Positions 12,330 to 23,500 of a stretch of 64,000 nt of DNA are shown here, piece by piece (within the stretch, counting starts at the first letter, position 1; every line of letters starts with the position of its first letter). The position numbers and the translations under genes were made by a program. Source of the stretch: Heliocidaris erythrogramma (Eukaryota; Echinodermata; Echinoidea; Camarodonta; Echinometridae); contig CM046855.1 in the NCBI GenBank assembly GCA_025617745.1, forward strand, positions 47,657,813 through 47,721,812, in the 5' to 3' direction. Below the pieces are notes generated by a model, which saw only the letters and a program-made list of their open reading frames with translations, was not told the DNA's origin and did no database searches.

Positions 12330-13870
12330 AAACCCCATCATGCTTCCTTTGGCCTTTTACCACTTGAGCTCAATTTTCATTGCATTGGCCCAAATCACAC
12401 GTTTTTAGACCAAAGCAAAGCAATTCTGACCAGATCCTGATAACAAATAAGTCTAGGACTACACTGAAGAAAATGTAGACGAGGACTATTATACCCCCCA
12501 ATTAATCAGTCTAAGTTAGTGAAGTTTAAACTCATTTGGAATCTCTGTAAGACATAGACAAATCAATTCTTTTATAGAAGAACACTAGCTCACGGCAAAG
12601 CCCCACCCACGATTCATTAATGTTTTTCCTGTACATACAAAACTAGACTAGATCAGGGTTAAGGTGTAAGACAGAATAAACTCCAGGTCTTAGATAATCG
12701 TATTCCTCAACACCACGCTTATAGTTACATAGACCGAGACCCTAGATCTATATTTTCTTAGCACACCTAATGTCAAGTAGATCTAGATCTAAATCTATAC
12801 CCCAAGTCTCCTTACCTGACAGGTAGTTATTAGTGCCTGATGGTAGATCTCCGACTTCTCCACTGTAGTTAGAAGAATTCATCTCATGATCAAGCTTTCC
12901 AGGTTATTTGGCATTCTCTGGCTCTGGAAATTACGGTAAAGTTGGAAAAAGTAAGTATTCCATTCAATAGGGAATTGTGTTTAAATCAGATTCCCACATC
13001 TCCCCATTCCCCCTGTATGCCTTTTAAAAAAACTCCACAATGCTTCCTTTGGCTTTTTTCCCACTTGAGCTCAATTTTCGTTTCATTGGCCCAAATTGCA
13101 TGTTTGTAGGCCAAAGCAAAGCCTGACCAGATCCTGATAATGAATAAGTCGAATGGAATGGAGAAAATGTAGACTGATTATTATACACCACCCCCCCCCC
13201 CCCCCCCCCACAGGTAATTAACTTTTTGGAAGCTCTGTAATACATGTAAATAAACAAATCAATTATTTTATCTATAGAGAAACACTGTTAAAATACTGAC
13301 CGTGCCATAGGGCAAATTGTGGGGGAAAAACTCAATAAGGATAAATGTCATTTAATAACCCCACCCAACTCTCAGTCTCATTCATGGCTTGTTTGCTTGT
13401 TTGTTACTTTATTTTTTTGTACGGAAGTAAACAAGATGTAGATCAAGGTCTACGTCTAAGAAGAAGTAGAGTAACTTAAAGTCTTCATCTAACTTGGGTA
13501 ACCATCTTCCTCAACACCAAGCTTATAGACCTATACCCTACTAGTACTACTAGTACTATCCCTCGATCTATCTTTTCAAGGCTCATCTATATTGATTATT
13601 GAAGTAAACTAAAAGTTGGATCTAACATTAGATCTAAGTTAGACCCAAAGAGTCTACTTACCCGACAGGTTTACTTGTGCTAGTGCCTGATGGTAGATCT
13701 CCGACTTATTCACTGCTGCAGTAAGAATTCATCCCATGACCATGTCATCCAATCCAAGACCAAGTTAACTGGCGTGCTCTGGCTCTTGAAATAAAAGATA
13801 AAGTTTGAAATAATGAATGTTCCGTTGAAGTAGGAATTGTTGTTTGAATAGATTCTCGATCTGACATTAG
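12330..13870. repeat. tandem segmental duplication, two diverged copies
   Basis: The stretch 12330-13000 is repeated at about 13030-13870. Shared landmarks are GCTTCCTTTGGC with CACTTGAGCTCAATTTTC (12340 and 13042), GACCAGATCCTGATAA (12430 and 13123), AGTGCCTGATGGTAGATCTC (12832 and 13683) and CTCTGGCTCT. The offset grows from about 700 to 850 bp, so the copies have gained or lost sequence. Copy 2 has a C-homopolymer near 13189-13209. Confidence 0.7.
12816..12882 (-). CDS. possible first coding exon, duplicated and broken in the neighbouring copy
   Basis: On the minus strand, ATG at 12882 opens a 22-codon frame (MNSSNYSGEVGDLPSG at its start) ending at a consensus donor CAG|GTAAGG. The duplicated segment has the matching ATG and donor at about 13740-13660, but its frame hits a stop after eight codons. 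The call rests only on the donor and frame; the protein is not recognised, and it could be untranslated exon sequence. Confidence 0.25.
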
Positions 13871-15129
13871 GGATTTAGGGTCAAGTTGAAGTTAGTCTCG
13901 ACTTTAATATCAGGAGATCAACATCTGTTTTGTCCAGACATCAATGATTTTGGTCACCTCAATGATGTATTAAGGCATTTGGACTTTGTTTTGAGCCTCT
14001 TAAATACATGTAATAAAACAAAATGATAAAAATTTGAGTTGATATTGGGTCAATATCTCTTTAATTTTTATACACAGGAAAAATAAAATATAAGTTATAA
14101 AATATCAAATAGCAGACCCCCCCCCCCCCTCAATTTACACAAATCGGGACAAGAAACTACATGTAGGAATCAATTTCACTTGTCTTGGCCTAACACTAAC
14201 ACTCCAGCAACACTGTCGCTGAGTCTACTCCAACGTTACTCGTTAGATCTACTTTAGACTAGTTAGTAAGTTACATTAGTCTACTTTGTGACGCGAAGCC
14301 CAAGCCTCAGCCTCAGGCTCAGGTTAACTTCAGCTCACGGCTGGCCATACATGCAGATGCCGTAGCATAGCCACGCCGGGCGCAGCCAGCTAGCCAGTGA
14401 ATAAATTATGTTAATGTTAATGTTACCGTAGGCCAAACTTAGTTATTCTTATAAATCAAATCCAAGCAGCCAATCCGCAGGTCCCCTAAAAGCGCGCTAT
14501 TTTATTTCCAGTTCTGCCTGACTATGATACATAGTGAGCAAGAACAGCCAGGAACATCTCATTTGCAAACTATTGAATAGACTAGTTATCAATCACCAAT
14601 TGTCATGAGTTATACATCAAATAAAAGAAGAGGGATCAGAGATTTGTGACATGCTTTTATTGTGTTCAAAATAAAAGACGAAATTGGTAAAAAATGGTGT
14701 TCCTTTTATGACAAAAAATGGAAATGAAATGAAATATAAATCTGGACAAAACTACCATAGTTTTATTGTGAGCCAGGGCAAATTTGACATGAGCGTAAAG
14801 GGCATTTTCTGTACTTTCCAAAGATTGAAATAACATTAATGTGCACTTCATGACAGGGTCAGGATCCAGCAATATGTAACCAATGTACACACTTTGTCTT
14901 TAAAAAAGTCAATTCCAGCATTCCGATTGGTTACCACCACGCAAGATGTTTTCTCACAGCTAGGCAACAGCTATGCGCATGTTTGCGCAAGGATGAAGCA
15001 ACAGGTTGCGCATTGTTTCATTCAACGCGCACTTGGTTACAGATGGCTCGCTTGCCAATCACAGGGCTAAGATTCTATGGTCTTGACCATGGTCTTGACA
15101 ACGGATAATCTGCGGTTGAATATTTATAT
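13871..15129. other. intergenic, no gene recognised
   Basis: No supported gene. Contains a C-homopolymer near 14117-14129 and short tandem AG/CT patches. Confidence 0.4.
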
Positions 15130-15270
15130 AATATTGACTGGCCTTGAGGGGGACATCGAAAAATGTTGCCCGCAACAGAATCATATTGTCCCGAGTCGAA
15201 GACGAGGGCAATATGGTTCTTTTAAGGGCAACATTTTCGATATTCCCCGAAAGTAGAGCCAGTCAATATT
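15130..15270. mobile_element. 141-bp foldback element
   Basis: AATATTGACTGGC (15130-15142) is inverted as GCCAGTCAATATT (15258-15270), and the inner arms AATGTTGCCC / GGGCAACATT and ATATTG/CAATAT extend the hairpin. It lies in AT-rich sequence and has no coding capacity. Confidence 0.7.
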
Positions 15271-16690
15271 ATTATTATTACCTATATCAAGTATATCATG
15301 CATATGCCTATCTTGTAGCAATGACGGGCGTCTGTTTGCCTGTCAGTCTCTCTGATTTCAGATCATTCATGCAGGTATGTAATCTGAGCCAAGCAATTGT
15401 GACGTAAATTATTACCGCGCGTATCCATTGTTTAAGCCTACAATTTAACGCGTACACAATACTGCGCGTATGTACTTTAATAAAAGCGCACTGACAAGAA
15501 AAGGTGGATGTTACTCGGGCTCAATTAATGTTGACCGCACTTTTTGTACACAAAGTGAATGGTGAAACCCGGAAGAGGAAAAATATGAGGGAATGATGAC
15601 CGCTCAGAACTAGGTCATTCGCGGACCGCGCAAAATATGAATATTAATTGCCCTGTAAAAGTGTCCCATATAGGTAATAATGCTGGATCCTGACTCTGTC
15701 ATAAATTTATGGATGTTTTGAATGTAACGATGAAAAAGATGAGATTTCAGCGCTTCCATACATATGTGTCTTGATGGCGGCTCATATACTTTTTATATGT
15801 CTTTTAACAACTTGAAATCTTATGAAAAAACGGCTTTTGTATGACTATTTCATCAGTTATTTTAAACAACTTATTTCTAAAATTCTCACTGAAACAAAAT
15901 ATCCTTGTGTTGGTAAACTATTCATTTATTTTTGCAGAAAGTCTAATGAGCACAGCATTAATATTTATTGAAGAACATAACTTTAAAGATGACCATGCGA
16001 TACAGCCGACTGGGTGCAGGGAGAGAGTCCATTGGAACTGGAAATAAAATGCGCGATTTTTGCTCATTTGCATACGACCTGCGGTCTGACTGTATGGACT
16101 TAAAAAAAGTTTTAATGCTAGATCCAAAAGTTCTAACGTTAGTCCACGATATGACAATACCCCCTCCTCCCCTCCCAATTCTGCAACTTACCTGATAGTT
16201 CAGTTCCAGTGAGTTTGTGATGATTGCTTCAGCTGAGCTAGCTATAACTGCATTTGTGCATAATTGGTGTTAAATTATCTAGATTTACACAAGTTTGAAT
16301 GGGCATGTGCATCGTAATAAAGAAAGTCATTTATTTATAACTTTTGGTTTTCTGCTGTACAAGGTTACAAGATTATCCTATGTATCCATATCTCTCTCAT
16401 GATTAAGATGCTTCAATTTAATAGACGAGACTATGTTTTATTCATTGTACTTCTGGAGCTTTGCACTCGGTTAAAATTCTTTTGCTTGCTCGAAGTACAC
16501 CAGTAGGCAGTGTGACTGCTTAATATTTATAATGTTTGGTAATAGATCTATGAAAGGTTTGAATTGAAACTCAAATATTTTTTAATGAAATTGATTTAAA
16601 AAATGCTAAAAATGTTTGAGAGTTGGAAACAAATAATTTCAGTAGATAGATCTTATCTGGTAGTAAATTGTGTATGAAATCCAAGAGAAA
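15271..16690. other. intergenic, no gene recognised
   Basis: No supported gene. Around 16190-16260 the minus strand has an open frame ending at a CAG|GTAAG donor, which could be an exon of a minus-strand gene, but nothing joins it and the sequence is unrecognised. Confidence 0.35.
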
Positions 16691-16719
16691 TTTATTTCTG
16701 TCCCTTTGCGAGTTTATTA

Positions 16720-17260
16720 TAACAGTGTACAGGGTGGAGCTCCTTCTTATCTGCAAGACCTCATTATAAAATATACCCCTCCAAGAAGATTAAGATCAAA
16801 ATAAAGTCCCTCCTGGTAACTCCAAACATTCGAACTCGATTTTATGGCACTTGCTGTTTTAAGATGGCATCCGCCGAGTTATGGAATAGCCTTGATATTG
16901 TAAAACATGCAAATTCAAAAGAGTCATATAAGATTCTGTGGAAACATACCTCTTTATCAATTGATATTTGATAATTTTTTAGGCTGTCTGGTAGTTTCAG
17001 TGACATACATAATCTTCTCCATGTTCTACTTTTCTGAACTATCTTTATCTTCTTGATTGTGTAAACTTATTCAGTTGAGATATGCTTATGAAATAATGAT
17101 TTGTTAAACTAATTAATGATAATATTTGTTTGTCCTTTGCAACTGTAATTGGTTTGCAAGTAATTGTTTGATTCTTTGTAAGTAATTAGTTGATTATTTA
17201 TTATAACTCCATGTACCAGGCATGTTTGTATTCTATTCTATTCTCATTATACATTTTCTT
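16720..17260 (+). pseudogene. 5'-truncated LINE (CR1/L2-like) C-terminal reverse-transcriptase remnant and tail
   Basis: The plus strand at about 16735-16980 reads through YLQDLIIKYTPPRRLRSK, then TPNIRTRFYGTCCF and ELWNSLDIV, in the order and style of the C-terminus of CR1/L2/Jockey-type ORF2 (a Y-x-P-x-R-LRS block, an RT-x-YG block, a LWN block). Stops interrupt it. AT-rich 3' sequence follows, and a GCGCTATATAAGC tail resumes at 17450 after a short insertion (17285-17441). Non-functional. Confidence 0.6.
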
Positions 17261-17284
17261 GAAGCGCATAGGGATTTTCTTATG

Positions 17285-17441
17285 CAGGCCCGTAGCCAGA
17301 GGGGGGTCGGAGGGGTCGGACGACCCCCCCCCCTTCTTGGGCTAAGGTCCGCTGCTTTTGGCAGGTCTGTATTGATTATGACAAAAGGTCCACTTTTGCC
17401 AAAAACGACCCACCCCTTTAGAAACCCTGGCTACGGGCCTG
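17285..17441. mobile_element. 157-bp G-tract MITE inserted in the LINE tail
   Basis: CAGGCCCGTAGCCAG (17285-17299) is exactly inverted as CTGGCTACGGGCCTG (17427-17441). The interior has a G-rich block and a C-run. It splits the LINE 3' tail. It resembles the elements at 52072-52346, 54398-54560 and 58422-58607. Confidence 0.7.
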
Positions 17442-17479
17442 TGATATGCGCTATATAAGCAATGCTCATTATCATTATT

Positions 17480-18691
17480 GTATCCCCCGGCAGAATACTT
17501 TGTATTCAGCAGCATTACGCCGCCGCCGCCGCCGCCATGTCACATTCTTGTGTGCGCTCTAACTGCCACATTCTTTAACGGATTCCTTTCAAATTTTGTA
17601 TGGAGGTGTATCTTGGTATAATCTAGAACCGTATAGATTTTGGTGATGCTGCCCCCAGTGTTCCGGCTTTTATAGGGTAAAAGGACACATTTTTGTGCAT
17701 AGTTTGTGTGCACTCTAGCAGTCACATTTCTCAATGGATTTTGTTCAAATTTTGCATGAAAGTGTCTCTTGGTATAATCTAGAACTCTAGATTTTTGTGA
17801 TGCTACCTCCAGTATCATATTTTTTATAGATGTCTTGTGTGCACTCTTGTGTGCGCTCTGGCGGTCACATTTCTCAACAAATTTTGTTCAAATTTTGCAT
17901 GAAAGTGTCTCTTGGTGTAATCTAAAAACCTCTAGCTTTTGATGATGCTGCCACCAGTGTCCCGTCTTTTATAGGGTCAAAGGTCATACTTCGGAGGATG
18001 GCGTGAGTGCACTCTGCAGGCCACATTTCTGGATGGATTTCTTTCAAATTTTGTATGGAGATGTATCTTGGTACAATCTACAAATTTAAACTTTTTGATA
18101 ATGCTGCCCTCATTGTTCCATCCTTTATAGGGTCAAAGGTGTTATGTCTTTGTGCGCTCTAACTGCCGCATTTCTTAATGGATTTCTTTCAAATTTTATA
18201 TGGAGGTGTGTCTTAGTGAAATCTACACATGTGTTTGCTGATGCTGCCCCCAGTGTTCTGCTTTTTACAGGGTCAAATGTCATATTTTGGTTGCTGCCTT
18301 GCATGCACTCTGGAGGACATATTTGTCGACTGATTTCTTTCAGATTTTGTATGGAGGTTCATCATAGATTACTCTAGACCTCTACAGTTTTGGGTGATGC
18401 TGCCCCACAGTGTTCCGTCTTTTATAGGGTCAAAGGTCATATTTTTAGTGGATATCTTGTGTGCACTCTGCAGGTCTCATTTCTTGACAGATTTCTTTCG
18501 AATTTTCTATAGAGATGCATTATACTCTAATCTACGCACACATTGTTTTGGTGATGCTGCTCCTAGCATGCCTAGTGTTGACAATAGTCTGGGCCACTAG
18601 CGGCAATCTGAATGCCATGCTTTTGTTTGAGGGAGGGGACGGGGGAGGTTCTTTGTCCCTCCTTCGAATCACTACCAGTGCTGGGGGATAC
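17480..18691. mobile_element. Inverted-repeat element made of ~150-bp tandem units, copy 2
   Basis: Starts GTATCCCCCGGCA (17480-17492) and ends TGCTGGGGGATAC (18679-18691), one mismatch from perfect inversion. The order matches copy 1 at 4652-6420: GCC-repeat, then about seven tandem units with GGTGATGCTGCC and TTTTATAGGGTCAAAGGTCA motifs, then the shared tail (GTGTTGACAATA..., GAGGGAGGGGA). It is 557 bp shorter than copy 1, consistent with fewer units. Flanks again are ATT-rich. Confidence 0.75.
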
Positions 18692-18903
18692 ATTTGCATG
18701 GCGTGGCAATGGACATTTCTAGTTATTATCATTAGTATTATTATTATAACGAGGTTCCACTGTACCTTGGATTCAGTTTGCTTCATAAAATCTATACATG
18801 TAGATCAGTATTGCATCTTGATTTCCGTGGAGAAGGGAATACACATGCATTTCAAATTGATATTAATTTTGATTCTTGAATTTTCAAATGTTCTAGTCCG
18901 CAG

Positions 18904-19087
18904 TGAGTCACAGCTGTGCCTGTATCTTCAGACGGCAAGCTGCAGACGTAGTACGGAGGTCGACTCGATATGTGGCTCTCCAGCCAGCCATGATGATGGG
19001 ACCAAGAACGGCTCATTGTAGAACCATGTCACTCTGGTTCATGGCAAAGAAGAGAATACAGCGTGCATGGTCTAACCAAGTGAAAAT
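18904..19087 (+). CDS. DMAC2-like exon 1 (N-terminus)
   Basis: Acceptor CCGCAG precedes TGAGTCAC and the donor is AAAAT|GTGAGC. An upstream exon ending in A would give the start codon. The phase-2 end fits the next exon exactly. Composition is basic with few acidic residues, as in a mitochondrial presequence. The N-terminus is poorly conserved in the family, so this exon is the least certain of the four. Confidence 0.55.
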
Positions 19088-19516
19088 GTGAGCTACTTAA
19101 CCCTTAGTTACTGTGTCGCCAAGTAAATGAACATTTGTGTCATGTAGATACAAGGTTGTTTTTTTTTTGAGGTTCTTTTTTTGTTGTTCATCTTGACAGA
19201 AACCTGGTATAAGACTTTGTTACTATTCATGAATCATTTGGAAATAGAAAAATGAACTGTTGTTATTCTGAAGATATGATGAGACATAGGATTTAAGTTT
19301 GGATGTTATGATAAACTGCTTAGGACAATGAAATGCTGAAAGGATCAAGTCTAAAGATCTCAGAAAGGGACATGAATTGTGTTTGGTGATTACTCATTGT
19401 TTTCCCCTTGGTGATTAGTGTAATACCTGATGTATTAGACTTGGTAGCGAGATAAGATTCGCACATATTAGGTCGAGCACATGTACATGTTTATGTTGTG
19501 CCGTTTATCATTTTCA

Positions 19517-19547
<31 letters not shown>

Positions 19548-20485
19548 TCTCATATAAATATTTGGGCTGTATTTCCAAATGGACTTAAGTAAGGAGAAAT
19601 AGATTAAAAATTGTTTACAATATCTATATTCTTTATTCTTTTGTATGAACAGAGAATCATATGACACCATCCAAAAGTTTGGCGTTCAGGTTGGCGTTTC
19701 CCATGTGCTGGTCAAAATGGGGGCAAGAGTCCGGTTCACAAATGGAAAGTGGTACACCAAGCAGGACATCAGACAAGGGTCACTACCTGTTGATGAACTG
19801 AGGGGTCACAATGTGGTAGCCATTGATGCGAAGGAGACAGATCTCGACCAGTTCAGCATGGTGGATGTCGGTAAAGACACAGGGTTGTTTTTTATTTCTT
19901 CATATTTGTCATAGCTCGTAGAGAGAGATAGTTGGGACATGCGCACGTTGTCACCTTCAAAGGTCAATACGTGGAGCTCCAAATAGATCCCTCCCACATA
20001 CAGTCTTTATGGGAGGGGACTATATGGTGGTTAATGAATGAGCCTGTGTGCATGTGTCCCAACTTTTTCTCCTTTACTAGCTGTGGTTTATGTTGTTCTC
20101 TCTATTATTTCATTATTAAAGGGAGCCACCGCTCAATATCCATTTACGCTCAATTTCATTCGCTTGCCCCTATTGCAAGGCGGTGCATAAAAACAATATT
20201 GGAGCAGCGAACAAAATTGCTGTCGAGGGTGGGGTAGTTTGTCAGTTGGGTTGTTCAGTTCGTCTTTCTTCGGTCGAATGCTTATCACACTGCAATTACA
20301 TGCTTGTTTACCGAAGATGTACAGAGATTCCTGAATATTACCTGAGCCTGGGCTCCAAAACTCCAAAGCTCCAAAACACCACAATTGGCGACTTTTCGGT
20401 CCCTTTAAATTGAAAGGTTTAAGCACATGCACCTCCCTTTTTTCATCAACAATGTCTCTATGTCCTTTTTACATCCCTTTTCTCT

Positions 20486-20516
<31 letters not shown>

Positions 20517-23500
20517 GTGTACATGTGTCTCACTCCTTTAACTGATTGCTTCACTCTCCACCTATTTTCTACATATACTGTACATGTAGCTACATAGGCA
20601 TTTGCTGTGGCAAACATAACAAATTGGATGTAATTTCCTTATCTTTTTTATAGTATGTGAACATAATATCCCAAGCCTGTTTCTATCTATATTCAATGAA
20701 CAGGGCCCGTATTCAATAAACTTCTAAGACATTCTTAAGAATTTGTCTAGTTTAAGAAATATGCCCTCGCCGTATTCTAAAAACGTTAAGCACTTTTTTT
20801 TAGCTAAGACGACAGATTAAACAAATTTCTTAGATTCAGTGACGTGTCAGTTCAGATAACAAAGTCCAGCGACACAACTGCAGCCCCTGGGATGCTTAAA
20901 TATAGAGTAGAATTCTTTCTTAATTATCTTTTATTTCTGAAATTTATTGAATACCAAACCCTATTTAAGAACTTTTCTTAGAAAAAAATCTAAGAATATT
21001 CACTTCAACGGGGCAAAATTCTTAACCCAAATGTTTTTATTGAATTAAGATGAGAAAATTTTCTTAAATTGCTTTCTTAAGTAGTTCATAGAATATAGGC
21101 CCAGGTACTTACATTTGTGTTGCATTGCCTTTTCGGTTGTACAACACATGCTCCAGAGACAATTACAGTTAATATCCTTCACTGAACCAAATTTTGTTAA
21201 TTTTATCTCTTGAATATAACACTATGCCTAACCCTAACCCTAACCCTAAACCTGAACCTAACCTAAAACCCAATTGCAATCCTAACCCAACTCTATAATT
21301 TTGAAGAAATAAGCATGGAGCAATTGATGCCTGAGCATGTGTTGGTGTACCTCCTTTTCAAAGTAATTTTTCCCTGAATTTTCTTGATATGTGACCCGGC
21401 ACCTCAAAACCACCAAAAAGTCGCAAAAAATATTTTTCTGATTTTATCATATTTGGATAGAACAAAGTCTCAGCTTTAAAATGATATATGACTCATTATA
21501 ATTGAAACTTTCTAACCCTTTTAATTCAGCGAATGAAAGGAGCTTGTAAGAGATGTTTGCTGTTATTAAATAGGGAGGAAATGAGCTCTAAAGTTGGGGC
21601 CTATTCAAGCGTGCGGAGTAAGAAAACGAGAGAGAAAGTCGATACAGAGTGAATCAAAAGGCCATAGCACCCTATTGCCAAGACTTCAAATTGTGAACTT
21701 GAGTCATTCGAAAGTTATTATGATGCAAATGAGAGTGTTCTAATGGGAGATTAAGCGCACCTCAGTGGCCTGACACGTGCACAAGACAATGCCTATTCAC
21801 TCCATTGGGGTGTCTTTCTTTGTTCCCTGTTACATAATACTGGTTTGTTACCTGTGTAGTCCTTCTGTTTACACTGAACTTGCAATTTAGCCTATAATTA
21901 ACTTAAATAGAACCTACTCTTTTTCTTATTCACATTGATTAACCTATATGCAATTTGTTTTACATAGAACTTAGATACTCTTTCCTTGCTCACATGAATA
22001 AACTTGATCGTTCGTTAGCAACGAAATCCTTTTTCAGACTCTGTTTCGTCATCGAAATGGAACTTAAACTGCTCTGTAATTTGCTTTCGTGGCTATTGAT
22101 GAACTGTAATATCAGTATGATGAGATTGCTGAGAATTTATTCTTTCTATCAGTATGAAAATCATTAGGGAAAAGGTAATTTAAGGCCCCTGAGATTGCAG
22201 TGATCTTACGAGGGTGAGCGGTACCGATTAAACAAAAAATCATACAGGAAGGTGAAGAATTAGGAAGAATCTGAAGCTGTGCGCAAAAAAAAAACTGGTC
22301 TAGAAAAATTCATCTTCTGTGTTTTAAGCTTCCAGATTTTGATATAAGGTACAGAAAAGAACGGTCTTTCAGAAAAACCAAAAGTCTGAAAATTTTCCAA
22401 CCCAAATTTCCATTTCAGCTGTTTACACAAAATCACCGGTTGCGACTTTTTGGTGGTTTTGTGGTGCCGGGTCACATATACTGTAAACGTGGAATATTTC
22501 CTGGTGTTGAAATTTTCGCGCATTAATATGCACGAAAATAAAAACACGCGAAATTCACTTTACTCATGCGAGCGCGAAAAATTAATAAGTAAACGTGAAA
22601 ATTTCCACTTTTACAGTAGTCCATTTGACACTCCTATGTAGTCAATAGCGAACCTAGAAAATTTGTGTACACAGAAGTTTTTTTGTTGATTTGTAATCTT
22701 ATATTCCTAGAACAATTTCAGCTTTGTTGCCCATAGGGCAACCTTGAGCAATTTTCATAATTTGCATAAAATCCAAAATGGCGCCTGATAGCCATACTGA
22801 TACCCAACTTTCGAACTACATGTCACGTGTATGATGCATGTATATAGGGGTTTTGAGGGATGTAGAATTCATTTTTAATGCAATCTTTGCAATTTAAGGT
22901 CACGTTTAGGTCATAAATGTCAAATGAAGGTCAAATTCGTATGCAACTTTTCTAGGTTCATGAAATGTCAAGCCGACTAATACCTCTTTGATACTTGATA
23001 ATGTTGTAATACTCTGTGTCTGTTTGAAGACAAAGATGGCTTCAAATACTCGAGAATTTTCATTACCAGCTTACTCATGCAAAGCATTCTCTTTCTCATT
23101 GTTTACAGTGAAATTAACCGAAGTGAAGTTTCTAAGTCTTGAAGGATGTGGTCTAGTGGATGACCACTGCCTTGCAAGCCTTGTACACCTAAGAGACACC
23201 CTCACACATCTCAATATTAATGGCTGTGAGCAAGTCACCGAGAATGGTGTGGCAACACTCCACAAACTCAGGTAATACTCTTTCTATGTTAGTTTATAGT
23301 ATAGGAGACTAATCTCCTAAAAATGATTTGTGTACAGCTACTATGTATAAAGTAAACTCCCACCAAACTTCAACCAGCATTCTGAAAATCATATTTTGTT
23401 AAATTTGATCATAGCTTGATACCACCACTACACATTTTCAACAGTACTTTACTGCAATAAATCATATACCTACCTATTATGCCTGTAGTCTTGACTACGG

